Positions 32,201 through 39,597 of a stretch of DNA of 44,497 nucleotides are shown here, piece after piece. The position numbers were made by a program, and so were the translations under genes. Source of the stretch: LMUY01 sp964247705 (GTDB lineage: Bacteria > Pseudomonadota > Alphaproteobacteria > Acetobacterales > Acetobacteraceae); contig CAXTVQ010000037.1 in assembly GCA_964247705.1 (NCBI GenBank), positions 1 through 44,497 of the forward strand. The letters run 5' to 3'. The notes under the pieces are model-generated. The model made no database searches and was not told the origin of the DNA. It saw only the letters and a program-made list of their open reading frames with translations. Within the stretch, counting starts at the first letter, position 1. Each line of letters begins with the position of its first letter.

Positions 32201-32837
32201 GTACGTGCAGCGCAAAGGCTTCGCCTACGGCGTGTCCGGCCGGCCCGAGCGCCACGCGGCCGTGCTGGACCACGTGCTGGCCAGCGTGGACATCACGTAT
32301 CAGAACCTCGACTCGGTCGAACTCGGCGTCACCACGGTGGACCACTACTTCGACACGCTCGGCGGCATCACGCGCGCGGTGCGGCGGGCGCGGGGCGGAA
32401 CGGGGGCGGCCGTCTACATCGGCGACCAGACCCGGGGCGACGGGCTGGTGCGCACGCTCAGCGAGCAGGTGTCGCTGGAGACGCGCACGCGGGCGCTCAA
32501 CCCGAAATGGTACGGTGCGCTGCTGAAGCACGGCTACGAGGGCGTGCGCGAGATCGACGCGACCGTCACCAACACGCTCGGCTGGTCCGCGACCACGGGC
32601 GAGGTGCAGCCGTGGGTGTACCAGCAACTGGCCGAGACCTACGTGCTGGACGAGGCGATGCGCAACCAGTTGGCCGCGCTGAACCCGAAGGCGTCGGCCA
32701 AGATCGTGAACCGGCTGATCGAGGCGACCGACCGCAAGTACTGGTCGCCGGACGCCGAGACGCTGAACGCCCTGGTCCGTGCGGGCCAGGATATCGAAGA
32801 CCGCCTTGAAGGCATCGAAGTGGAGATGGCTGCATGA
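29232..32837 (+). CDS. bchH: Magnesium chelatase large subunit
   Basis: A 1201-residue porphyrin-binding subunit of Mg-chelatase that inserts Mg2+ into protoporphyrin IX with BchI and BchD (not in this window). It has the full CobN/BchH-type architecture, with segments such as GGRCGRSAMAERCPGCDGTACAKD (given here only as a landmark near residue 380) and the C-terminal LNPKWYGALLKHGYEG region. The length is normal for BchH. The start ATG at 29232 lies inside the end of bchB; the longer open frame is a bchB shadow. The stop overlaps bchL (ATGA). Confidence 0.95.
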   Translation: MAGKGVPIRVVLVTMDSHLSGAAARAEAELRREMPGLTLAVHSADQWASDPERLAECHADIAQGDIVIATMLFLEDHIRAVQPALAARRDACDAMLCCMSAGEITRMTRIGRFDMAVEATGVMALLKRLRGGKGKAGATAGQSQMKMLRRLPKLMRFIPGTAQDMRTYFLALQYWLAGSEQNLANLVRMLVDRYAAGERKPGAALQVAAPIEYPELGLYHPRVAGQFAERLQDLPAGGTKGTVGVILLRSYPISGNAKHYDGVIAALEAQGLRVVPAFASGLDARPAIEAYFMRDGVASVDAVVSLTGFSLVGGPAYNDSRAAEDLLAKLDVPYVTAHPLEFQSIEQWERDPRGLLPVEATMMVALPELDGGMMPATFGGRCGRSAMAERCPGCDGTACAKDMVSHPERANTLAARVAAMVALRRAERRDKRVAVVLFNFPPNAGAVGTAAYLAVFASLHNTLGAMRDAGYSVEVPDTVDALRDRLLAGNAERYGTDANVAARISAEEHVRRQPWLDEIERSWGAAPGRAQSDGSGIFVLGERFGNVFVGLQPAFGYEGDPMRLLFEQGFAPTHAFTAFYRWIAQDFAAHAVLHFGTHGALEFMPGKQAGLSAACWPDRLIGHLPNFNLYASNNPSEGMIAKRRANAVLLSYLTPPVAHAGLYRGLLDLKASLDRWRTSEPDTGRDEFAALIQAQAAAVDLSAAEPAWEEAESEIQRLGAALLELEYTLIPHGLHVLGQPPSAEERAEMLDASRVTDPAERARLDALLATDSELPAVIHALDGGYIRPAPGGDLLRTTEVLPTGRNLHGFDPFRLPSAFAVQDGARQADRLLARHEADGKGLPETVAMVLWGTDNLKTEGGPIAQALWLMGAAPRFDSYGRLCGAALVPLGTLGRPRVDVAITVSGIFRDLLPLQTKLLAEAALLAASADEPEAENFVRKHALAFIAQHGGTMEEAALRVFGNADGAYGSNVNQLVGSGVWNEEDELAEAYVQRKGFAYGVSGRPERHAAVLDHVLASVDITYQNLDSVELGVTTVDHYFDTLGGITRAVRRARGGTGAAVYIGDQTRGDGLVRTLSEQVSLETRTRALNPKWYGALLKHGYEGVREIDATVTNTLGWSATTGEVQPWVYQQLAETYVLDEAMRNQLAALNPKASAKIVNRLIEATDRKYWSPDAETLNALVRAGQDIEDRLEGIEVEMAA

Positions 32838-33742
32838 CCCCCGTGGCAGACCTGCCTTACGCGCTGCGCCGCAAGATCCCTCTCGACGGGGAAGGCAGCG
32901 TCCAGGTGCAACTCGACCCGGCGCTCAGGATAGGCGCGGCCAAAGTGTTCGCGGTTTACGGCAAGGGCGGCATCGGCAAGAGCACGACGTCCTCCAACCT
33001 GTCGGTCGCGTTCAGCAAGCTCGGCAAGCGCGTGCTGCAGATCGGCTGCGATCCGAAGCACGACAGCACCTTCACGCTCACCAAGCAGTTGCTGCCGACG
33101 GTGATCGACGTGCTGGAGACGGTGAACTTCCACTCCGAGGAGCTCCGGGTCGAGGACTTCGTCTACCAGGGCTATAACGGGGTGATGTGCGTGGAAGCCG
33201 GCGGGCCGCCAGCGGGCACCGGGTGCGGTGGCTACGTGGTGGGGCAGACGGTCAAGCTGCTCAAGGAACATCATTTGCTGGAAGAGACCGACGTGGTGAT
33301 CTTCGACGTGCTGGGCGACGTGGTGTGCGGCGGCTTCGCGGCGCCGCTGCAGCATGCCGACCGGGCGCTGATCGTGACCGCGAACGATTTCGACAGCATT
33401 TTCGCAATGAACCGCATCGTGGCGGCGATCCAGGCGAAAGCGAAGAACTACAACGTGCGGCTCGGCGGCGTGATCGCCAACCGGAGCGCCGCGACGGACC
33501 AGGTGGACCGTTACAACACCGCCACGGGGCTCAGCACGCTGGCGCATTTCCCGGACCTGGACGTGATCCGCCGCAGCCGGCTGAAGAAAAGCACGCTGTT
33601 CGAGATGGAGAGTTCGCCGGAGCTGGAGGCGGTGAAGCTCGAATACCTCCGCCTCGCCGCCTCGCTGTGGGCCGGCACGGAGCCGCTGGTCGGGCAGCCG
33701 ATGCGCGACCGCGATATCTTCGACCTGTTGGGTTACGACTGA
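32834..33742 (+). CDS. bchL: Light-independent protochlorophyllide reductase, iron protein L
   Basis: A 302-residue NifH-like ATPase dimer subunit that delivers electrons to BchNB. The P-loop YGKGGIGKST is at 42-51, and the bridging [4Fe-4S] ligands are Cys131 (GTGCGGY) and Cys165 (DVVCGGF). The DPKHDSTF segment is typical of BchL/ChlL. It has a 4-nt overlap with bchH upstream and a 1-nt overlap (TGATG) with bchM downstream. Confidence 0.96.
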   Translation: MTPVADLPYALRRKIPLDGEGSVQVQLDPALRIGAAKVFAVYGKGGIGKSTTSSNLSVAFSKLGKRVLQIGCDPKHDSTFTLTKQLLPTVIDVLETVNFHSEELRVEDFVYQGYNGVMCVEAGGPPAGTGCGGYVVGQTVKLLKEHHLLEETDVVIFDVLGDVVCGGFAAPLQHADRALIVTANDFDSIFAMNRIVAAIQAKAKNYNVRLGGVIANRSAATDQVDRYNTATGLSTLAHFPDLDVIRRSRLKKSTLFEMESSPELEAVKLEYLRLAASLWAGTEPLVGQPMRDRDIFDLLGYD

Positions 33743-34434
33743 TGAGCACGGCCACCTACCTCGCCCGCCGCGGCCAGCTCGAGACGTATTTCGACCGCAC
33801 GGCGGCGCAGGCCTGGGCGCGGCTGACCAGCGACGCGCCGGTTAGCGGAATCCGCGCCACGGTGCGCGCCGGGCGGGACCGGATGCGGGCGACGCTGCTG
33901 AGCTGGCTGCCGGAGGACCTTCACGGCCGGCGCATCCTGGACGCCGGGTGCGGCACCGGCGCGCTGGCTGTGGAGGCGGCGCGGCGCGGCGCCTCGGTGG
34001 TCGCGATCGACCTGTCGGCCACGCTGGTGAAGCTGGCGGGGGAGCGGCTGCCGGCCGGGCTCGACGTGAGTTTCCGCGTGGGCGACATGACGGACCCGGC
34101 GCTCGGCCGGTTCGACCACGTGGTCGGGATGGACTCGCTGATCCACTACCGCGCGCCGGACATGGCGCGCACCGTGGCGGCGTTGGCGGAGCGGGCGACG
34201 ACGTCCGTGCTGTTCACCTTCGCGCCCCGCACGCCGCTGCTCTGGACGATGCACACGGTGGGCAAGCTGTTCCCCCGCAGCGACCGCGCGCCCGCGATCG
34301 AGCCGGTGACCGGGTCCACCATCCGCCGCCTGATGGCCGCCGACCCGGCGATGGGCGGCTGGACGCCTGGCCGCAGCGAGCGGATCACCAGCAGCTTCTA
34401 TATATCGTGCGCGCAGGAGATGGTGCGCGCATGA
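33742..34434 (+). CDS. bchM: Mg-protoporphyrin IX O-methyltransferase
   Basis: A 230-residue SAM-dependent methyltransferase forming Mg-protoporphyrin IX monomethyl ester, the substrate of AcsF. Motif I is ILDAGCGTGALAVEAARRG (about 70-88). FDHVVGMDSLIHY and the C-terminal SFYISCAQEMVRA are typical of BchM. The start codon overlaps the bchL stop and the stop overlaps lhaA. Confidence 0.94.
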   Translation: MSTATYLARRGQLETYFDRTAAQAWARLTSDAPVSGIRATVRAGRDRMRATLLSWLPEDLHGRRILDAGCGTGALAVEAARRGASVVAIDLSATLVKLAGERLPAGLDVSFRVGDMTDPALGRFDHVVGMDSLIHYRAPDMARTVAALAERATTSVLFTFAPRTPLLWTMHTVGKLFPRSDRAPAIEPVTGSTIRRLMAADPAMGGWTPGRSERITSSFYISCAQEMVRA

Positions 34435-35867
34435 GCGGGGCCGTCGCCCGGCTGAACGGCCGGCTGGCCACCAAGTGGGGCCGGATCGGCACGGCGTTCA
34501 TGCCGTTCGCGGATGCGGCCTCGCCCTCGTTGCCGATGGGGCAGTTGCTGCGGTTGTCGCTGTTCCAGGTTTCGGTCGGCATGGCGGTGGTGCTGCTGAT
34601 CGGCACGCTGAACCGCGTCATGATCGTGGAGCTGGGCGTGCCGGCCTGGCTGGTGGCGGTGATGATCTCGCTGCCGCTGGTGTTCGCGCCGTTCCGCGCC
34701 GTGGTGGGCTTCAAGTCCGATACGCACCGGTCCGTGCTGGGTTGGCGCCGGGTGCCGTATCTGTGGCTGGGCACGATGGTGCAATTCGGCGGGCTGGCGA
34801 TCATGCCGTTCGCGCTGATCATCCTGTCCGGCGACAGCCACGCGCCGGCCATCGTGGGCCAGGCGGCGGCGGCGCTCGCCTTCCTGATGGTCGGCGCCGG
34901 GCTGCACACCACGCAGACGGTGGGCCTGGCGTTGGCGACCGACCTTTCGCCGCCCGAGACCCACCCGAAGGTCGTGGCGCTGCTGTGCATGATGCTGCTG
35001 CTCGGCATGGTGGCCAGCGCGCTCACCTTCGGCGTGGTGCTGGCACATTTCTCGGAGATCCGGCTGATCCAGGTGGTGCAGGGCTGCGCCGCCTTGACGA
35101 TGATCCTGAACGGCATCGCGTTGTGGAAGCAGGAACCGCGCGACCCCAACCGCACCCGGTTCGACCGCGCCCGCCCGACCTTCGGCGAGGTCTGGCGCAC
35201 GTTCAACCGCGGCGAACGCGCCCGCCGGCGGCTGGTGGCGCTCGGCATCGGGACCGTCGCGTTCAGCATGCAGGACGTGCTGCTCGAGCCGTATGGCGGG
35301 CACGTGCTGGGCCTGCCGGTGGGTATCACCACGCTGATGTCGGCGTTGCTCGCGGTGGGCGGGTTGACCGGCTTCGGCACCGCGGCCCGGCTGCTGGGAC
35401 AGGGGATGGACCCGTACCGGCTGGCCGGCGTCGGTGCGCTGGTGGGTTTGGTCGCCTTCAGCGCCGTGGTGTTCGCGGCGCCCTTCGACAGCGCGGTGAT
35501 GTTCGCCGCGGGGGTCACGTTGATCGGCCTGGGCGCCGGCTTGTTCGCCCATTGCACGCTGACGGCGGCGATGGCGCTGGCCGAACCCGGGCAGGTCGGG
35601 CTCACGCTCGGCATCTGGGGCGCGGTGCAGGCGTCGGCCGCCGGGTCAGCGGTGGCGATCGGCGGGTTGGTCCGCGACGGGGTGGGTGCGCTGGCGACGC
35701 AGGGCGTGCTCGGCCCGGAACTGGTCACCCCCGCCACTGGCTACGTCACCGTCTACGCGATCGAGATCGGGCTGCTGTTCGCGACCTTGGCCGCGGTCGG
35801 CCCGCTGGTGCGCTTCCGCGTGCCGCAGATTGCTGCCCACTCCTCCCTACTCCCACAAGAAAGCTGA
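34431..35867 (+). CDS. lhaA: LhaA (PucC-family) light-harvesting 1 assembly protein
   Basis: A 478-residue, about 12-helix MFS-type membrane protein. LhaA in Rhodobacter assists LH1 assembly and is thought to deliver bacteriochlorophyll. Segments GTLNRVMIVELGVPAWLVA, FKSDTHRSVLGWRRVPY and MQDVLLEPYGGHVLGLPVG are shared with PucC/Bch2, and the paralogue bch2 lies at 20885-22216. It has the standard position between bchM and puhA. The ATG at 34431 overlaps the bchM stop. Confidence 0.93.
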   Translation: MSGAVARLNGRLATKWGRIGTAFMPFADAASPSLPMGQLLRLSLFQVSVGMAVVLLIGTLNRVMIVELGVPAWLVAVMISLPLVFAPFRAVVGFKSDTHRSVLGWRRVPYLWLGTMVQFGGLAIMPFALIILSGDSHAPAIVGQAAAALAFLMVGAGLHTTQTVGLALATDLSPPETHPKVVALLCMMLLLGMVASALTFGVVLAHFSEIRLIQVVQGCAALTMILNGIALWKQEPRDPNRTRFDRARPTFGEVWRTFNRGERARRRLVALGIGTVAFSMQDVLLEPYGGHVLGLPVGITTLMSALLAVGGLTGFGTAARLLGQGMDPYRLAGVGALVGLVAFSAVVFAAPFDSAVMFAAGVTLIGLGAGLFAHCTLTAAMALAEPGQVGLTLGIWGAVQASAAGSAVAIGGLVRDGVGALATQGVLGPELVTPATGYVTVYAIEIGLLFATLAAVGPLVRFRVPQIAAHSSLLPQES

Positions 35868-35880
35868 GAGGCACATCGCC

Positions 35881-36660
35881 ATGCAAGAGATTGGCGCCAT
35901 CACCGGCTACATCGACGTCGCACAGATGGTCTTGTACGCGTTCTGGATCTTCTTCGCAGGGTTGATCTACTACCTCCACCGCGAGGACATGCGCGAGGGC
36001 CACCCGCTGGTGTCCGAGCGCAAGCCGTACCAGTACGTGCACGCAATGTCGGACCTGCCGAGGCCGAAGACGTTCCTGACCAAGCACGGCAACTACCAAT
36101 CGCCGCGCATGGAACCGCTGGAGACGGTGAGCGCGCGGGCGATGGGCAACTTCCCGGGCGCGCCGCTCGAGCCGGTCGGCAATCCGCTGCTGGCCGGCGT
36201 CGGCCCCGGCGCGTGGGCGCAGCACCGGGCGGACATCCCGGACTACACGTTCGACGACAGCCTGCCCAAGATCGTGCCGTTGCGCAGCGTGCCGGATTTC
36301 TTCCTCGCCTGGGAGGATCCGAACGTCATCGGCATGGAGGTGCTGGGCCTGGATCGCAAGGTCGCGGGCAAGGTGATCGACGCCTGGGTGGACCGGTCCG
36401 AAGTCGTGATCCGCTACGTCGAGGTAGAGTTGCTCAACCCCGTCGCGGCCCGCACCGTGCTGCTGCCGATGAACTTCTTCTCCATCAACAAGCGGATGCA
36501 GCAGATCCGCACGCGCTTCATCACGGCGGCGCAGTTCGCCCTGGTGCCTGCGACCAGGGAGCGGGACACGGTCACCATCCTCGAGGAGGAGAAGATCATG
36601 GCGTATTACGGCGCCGGCAGCTTCTACGCCCGTCCGGGCCGCACGGAGCCGCTGCTGTGA
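35881..36660 (+). CDS. puhA: Photosynthetic reaction centre H subunit
   Basis: A 259-residue protein with one N-terminal membrane helix (about 11-31, IDVAQMVLYAFWIFFAGLIYYL), then the cytoplasmic cap domain: REGHPLVSERKPY, LPRPKTFLTKHG, PIVGRxxVxDFF-like KIVPLRSVPDFFLAWEDPN, and the C-terminal YYGAGSFYARPGR. It caps the L/M subunits and channels protons to QB. The stop overlaps the puhB start (GTGA). Confidence 0.96.
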   Translation: MQEIGAITGYIDVAQMVLYAFWIFFAGLIYYLHREDMREGHPLVSERKPYQYVHAMSDLPRPKTFLTKHGNYQSPRMEPLETVSARAMGNFPGAPLEPVGNPLLAGVGPGAWAQHRADIPDYTFDDSLPKIVPLRSVPDFFLAWEDPNVIGMEVLGLDRKVAGKVIDAWVDRSEVVIRYVEVELLNPVAARTVLLPMNFFSINKRMQQIRTRFITAAQFALVPATRERDTVTILEEEKIMAYYGAGSFYARPGRTEPLL

Positions 36661-37292
36661 GGGGCCTTCCCGGCCGCCTCCCCGCGGGCGAGCGCGTTCT
36701 GTGGCAGGGTGCGCCCGACTGGCGGGCCATGACCCGGCGCGTGTTCCACATCCGCGGCCTGGCCGGCTATTTCGGCGTGCTGCTGGCCTACGCCGCCGTG
36801 CACTCGTTTAGCCAGGGCAAGCCGGTGCTGGACGTGCTGCTGACCACGGCCGAATTCGCCGGCCTGGCCCTGGTGCCCCTGGCATTGCTCACCTTGTATG
36901 CTTGGGGCACCGCGCGGGCGACGGTTTACACCATCACCAATCGCCGTGTTGCCATCCGACTGGGGATCGCGTTGCCGATGACGATCAATCTTCCCTTCTC
37001 CCGCATCGACGGGGCCGGTTTCAGCCCCGCCCGTGACGGCACGGGGGATATCGCGCTGCAGACCGCCAAGGGTGGGGACGGGCTTGGCTACGTGATCCTT
37101 TGGCCGCATGTCCGTCCGTGGCGCGTGGCGAAGGCCGAACCGATGCTGCGCGCCATCCCGCATGCCGAGCGCGTGGCGCAAATCCTCTCCCGCGCGCTCG
37201 CTGCGTCCGCCGATGCACCGGTTCCGCAGTTGCAAGACGCGCCCAGCCCGGCCAGCATCGGTGCAACCCGCCCGCAGACCGCTGCGGCCTGA
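36657..37292 (+). CDS. puhB: PuhB photosynthetic complex assembly protein
   Basis: A 211-residue membrane protein with two or three hydrophobic segments (about 40-85) and a bPH2 (PH-like) domain, marked by ARATVYTITNRRVAIRLGIALPMTINLPF. PuhB in Rhodobacter supports reaction-centre assembly. It starts with GTG at 36657, overlapping the puhA stop; the longer open frame is a puhA shadow. Confidence 0.92.
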   Translation: MRGLPGRLPAGERVLWQGAPDWRAMTRRVFHIRGLAGYFGVLLAYAAVHSFSQGKPVLDVLLTTAEFAGLALVPLALLTLYAWGTARATVYTITNRRVAIRLGIALPMTINLPFSRIDGAGFSPARDGTGDIALQTAKGGDGLGYVILWPHVRPWRVAKAEPMLRAIPHAERVAQILSRALAASADAPVPQLQDAPSPASIGATRPQTAAA

Positions 37293-37314
37293 CGCGCGCG
37301 GGGCGGAGGATACG

Positions 37315-37767
37315 ATGCGTTATAGCTTCGCGAACGTCACCGCCGGCCTGCCGGTTCTCGTGGTGGGCGGCATGGTCGGTCTGGCCCTGATCGGCGCCAT
37401 GGTCGGCGGCGGCCATGATGCGCCGCCCGAACCCGGCCAGGCCGTCGCCGCGCGGGACCTGCGGTTCGAGGACCGGGCAGACGGCGCCGTGCTGATCTAC
37501 GACGCCGCCGCCACGACGCCGTTCGAGGTCGTTCAGGGCCAGGCCGGGTTCCTGCGCGGCACGTTGCGCGGGCTGGCCCGGGCGCGGCACAGCGAGGGGC
37601 TGGACGACAGTACGCCCTTCCACCTCGCCGCCTGGCCCGACGGCCGGCTCACGCTCGATGACCCGGCGACAGGCCGCCGGCTGGATCTCGAGGCATTCGG
37701 ACCCAGCAACGAGGCCGTGTTCGCCCGCCTGCTGCCCGGCCTCGATCGCAGCGGAGGGCGTGCCTGA
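37315..37767 (+). CDS. puhC: PuhC photosynthetic complex assembly protein
   Basis: A 150-residue protein with one N-terminal membrane helix (about 10-32) and a periplasmic domain, with RDLRFEDRADGAVLIYDA, RGTLRGLARAR and DSTPFHLAAWPDGRLTLDDP as in PuhC. It is needed for efficient RC-LH1 assembly. A strong GGCGGAGGA ribosome-binding site precedes the ATG at 37315. The stop overlaps the next gene (TGATG). Confidence 0.9.
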   Translation: MRYSFANVTAGLPVLVVGGMVGLALIGAMVGGGHDAPPEPGQAVAARDLRFEDRADGAVLIYDAAATTPFEVVQGQAGFLRGTLRGLARARHSEGLDDSTPFHLAAWPDGRLTLDDPATGRRLDLEAFGPSNEAVFARLLPGLDRSGGRA

Positions 37768-38060
37768 TGTGGCCGTTCAGCGAACCCACCGTCCAGGTGA
37801 TGTGCGACATCGATATCGAAAAGTCGCGTGAGAGCTTCCACGCCCATGCCGTCCCGGACGGGGTGGCGATCCGGCCCGGCGACATCGTGGTGGTGCACGG
37901 CGTTCCGACCGATATCGGGTTCGGCGACCGGCTGATCAGCCAGTGCCCCGCGACCGTGACCCGCGCCGGCCCGCTGACCCGGCTGTGGACCAAGATCACC
38001 GCCATGACCGAGCTGACCGAACTCTACGAAGTCGGCTTCATGCCGAAGGAGACACCATGA
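37767..38060 (+). CDS. Unnamed small protein of the puh-acsF operon (orf97)
   Basis: A 97-residue soluble protein beginning MWPFSEPTVQVMCDIDIEKS, with HAVPDGVAIRPGDIVVVHG and a C-terminal TELTELYEVGF. It has two cysteines and several His/Asp residues, but no recognised cofactor motif or membrane segment. I recall similar small unnamed proteins in photosynthesis clusters of other alphaproteobacteria. It overlaps puhC (TGATG) and acsF (ATGA), so it is translated in step with both. Its position suggests a role in complex assembly or in the AcsF step; the function is unknown. Confidence 0.85.
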   Translation: MWPFSEPTVQVMCDIDIEKSRESFHAHAVPDGVAIRPGDIVVVHGVPTDIGFGDRLISQCPATVTRAGPLTRLWTKITAMTELTELYEVGFMPKETP

Positions 38061-38979
38061 GCGCTTCAGTGCGGGCCCGGCCCGCGGACGCCACAGCACG
38101 GGCCAAGCCCGTCAATGAGAGCACCCGGCTTGCCCAGCAGGACACGGTGCTCAGTCCGCGCTTCTACACCACCGACTTCGAGGCGATGGGCAAGATCGAC
38201 GTCAGCCGCGTGCGGACCGAGTGGGACAGCTTGATCGCCGAGATGCGCGCGGACCCGAACCGCGGCCACTTCATCCGCAACGAGCAGTTCGACATCGACC
38301 TGTCCACCATGGACCCGGCGCTGCGGACGGAGCTGCTGGAGTTCCTGGTTTCCTCCGTGACGGCCGAGTTCTCCGGCTGCGTGCTGTATGCCGAGATCAA
38401 GAAGCGGATCAAGGACGGGGACATCAAGGACCTGTTCACCTTCATGACGCGGGACGAGGCGCGGCACGCCGGGTTCATCAATGACACGCTGAAGGATTTC
38501 GGCGTGGGCGTGGATCTGAGCTTCCTGACCAAAGCGAAGAAATACACCTATTTCCGGCCCAAGTTCGTCTTCTACGCGACCTATCTCAGCGAGAAGATCG
38601 GCTATGCGCGGTACATCACGATCTTCCGCCACCTCGAGCGCAACCCGGACCGGATGATCCACCCGATCTTCCGCTGGTTCGAGGAGTGGTGCGGCGACGA
38701 GTTCCGCCATGGCGAGGCATTCGCGCTGCTGATGCGGGCGGATCCGAAGGTGCTGACCGGGCTGAACAAGCTGTGGATCCGGTTCTTCCTGCTGGCCGTG
38801 TTCGCCACGATGTACGTGCGCGACCACGCGCGGCCGGTGTTCCACGCCGCACTCGGGGTGGACCCGACGGAATACGACTACACGGTGTTCCGCATCACGA
38901 CCGAGATCACGCGCCAGGTGTTCCCGCTGGCGCTGGACATCGACAACCCGGCGTTCCGCGCCGGCATGGAGCGGCTGCG
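38057..38979 (+). CDS. acsF: Aerobic Mg-protoporphyrin IX monomethyl ester cyclase, 3' end lost in gap
   Basis: The O2-dependent diiron oxidative cyclase that forms ring E. The visible 307 residues include the diiron ligands Glu104 (TAEFSG), DEARH (133-137) and EFRHGE (215-220), and the family blocks TDFEAMGKIDVS and RHLERNPDRMIHPIFRWFEEW. The usual length is about 350-370 residues, so about 45 or more residues are missing into the run of Ns. The apparent fusion to the downstream frame is an artefact of the Ns. The start overlaps orf97 (ATGA). The anaerobic enzyme bchE is not in the window. Confidence 0.95.
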
Positions 38980-39079
38980 NNNNNNNNNNNNNNNNNNNNN
39001 NNNNNNNNNNNNNNNNNNNNNNNNNNNNNNNNNNNNNNNNNNNNNNNNNNNNNNNNNNNNNNNNNNNNNNNNNNNNNNN
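38980..39079. other. Assembly gap of 100 Ns
   Basis: Exactly 100 Ns stand between acsF and puhE. That is the usual placeholder for a gap of unknown size. The missing parts of acsF (about 45 codons) and puhE (about 100 codons) predict roughly 400-500 bp of real sequence if both genes are intact. Confidence 0.99.
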
Positions 39080-39574
39080 GCGTGCCTGTATCACGAGCTG
39101 GCCATCCTGCTGACGGCGGCGGCGGTCGTGGCGGCGACCTGGCACGCGCCCAACCAGGTCGGGCTGTGGACCTTCATGGTGCTGTGGGGAGCGCGGCAGT
39201 CCGCCAAGCTGAACGTGTTCCTGGGTGTGCTGAACCTCAACGAGCAGTTTGTGCCGCCGCACCTGAAGTTCCTGAGCAGCTTCATGTCGGTGAAGCCGAT
39301 GAACTTCCTGTTCCCGGTCTCGGTCAGCGGCGGGATGGTGCTGGTTACCTGGCTGGCCATGCGCGCAGTGGCGCCCGGCGTGAGTGCGTTCCAGGCCGCC
39401 GGGCTCACCTTCCTCGTCACGATGCTGGCTTTGGCGGTGATCGAGCACTGGTTCCTGGTGCTGCCGATGCCGTTCGCACGGTTGTGGGAGTGGGCGCTGA
39501 CGCTGCGCGGGCCACGCCGGACGGGGATCAGTTTCCCGGCGCGGTTCCAAGCCAGCACGACCGCTACGCCGTAA
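39080..39574 (+). CDS. puhE: PuhE photosynthetic complex assembly protein 2, 5' end lost in gap
   Basis: The C-terminal 164 residues of the PuhE (DUF3623-type) membrane protein: LYHELAILLTAAAVV, WHAPNQVGLWTFMVLWGARQSAKLNVFLGV, FVPPHLKFL, and VIEHWFLVLPMPFARLWEWAL. Four hydrophobic segments are visible. PuhE tends to limit or tune bacteriochlorophyll synthesis and RC-LH1 assembly in Rhodobacter. The full protein is usually about 270 residues. It follows acsF and precedes hemA as in many purple bacterial clusters. Confidence 0.88.
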   Translation, partial: ACLYHELAILLTAAAVVAATWHAPNQVGLWTFMVLWGARQSAKLNVFLGVLNLNEQFVPPHLKFLSSFMSVKPMNFLFPVSVSGGMVLVTWLAMRAVAPGVSAFQAAGLTFLVTMLALAVIEHWFLVLPMPFARLWEWALTLRGPRRTGISFPARFQASTTATP

Positions 39575-39597
39575 TTACAGAAAAGGGGGGATGAGGG

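Noticed and set aside
31073..32809. A 578-codon plus-strand frame
   Set aside because: A frame-shifted shadow of bchH with Gly/Arg/Ala-rich nonsense sequence.
37943..39574. A single 543-residue AcsF-like protein
   Set aside because: It reads through 100 Ns; the two halves belong to AcsF and PuhE.
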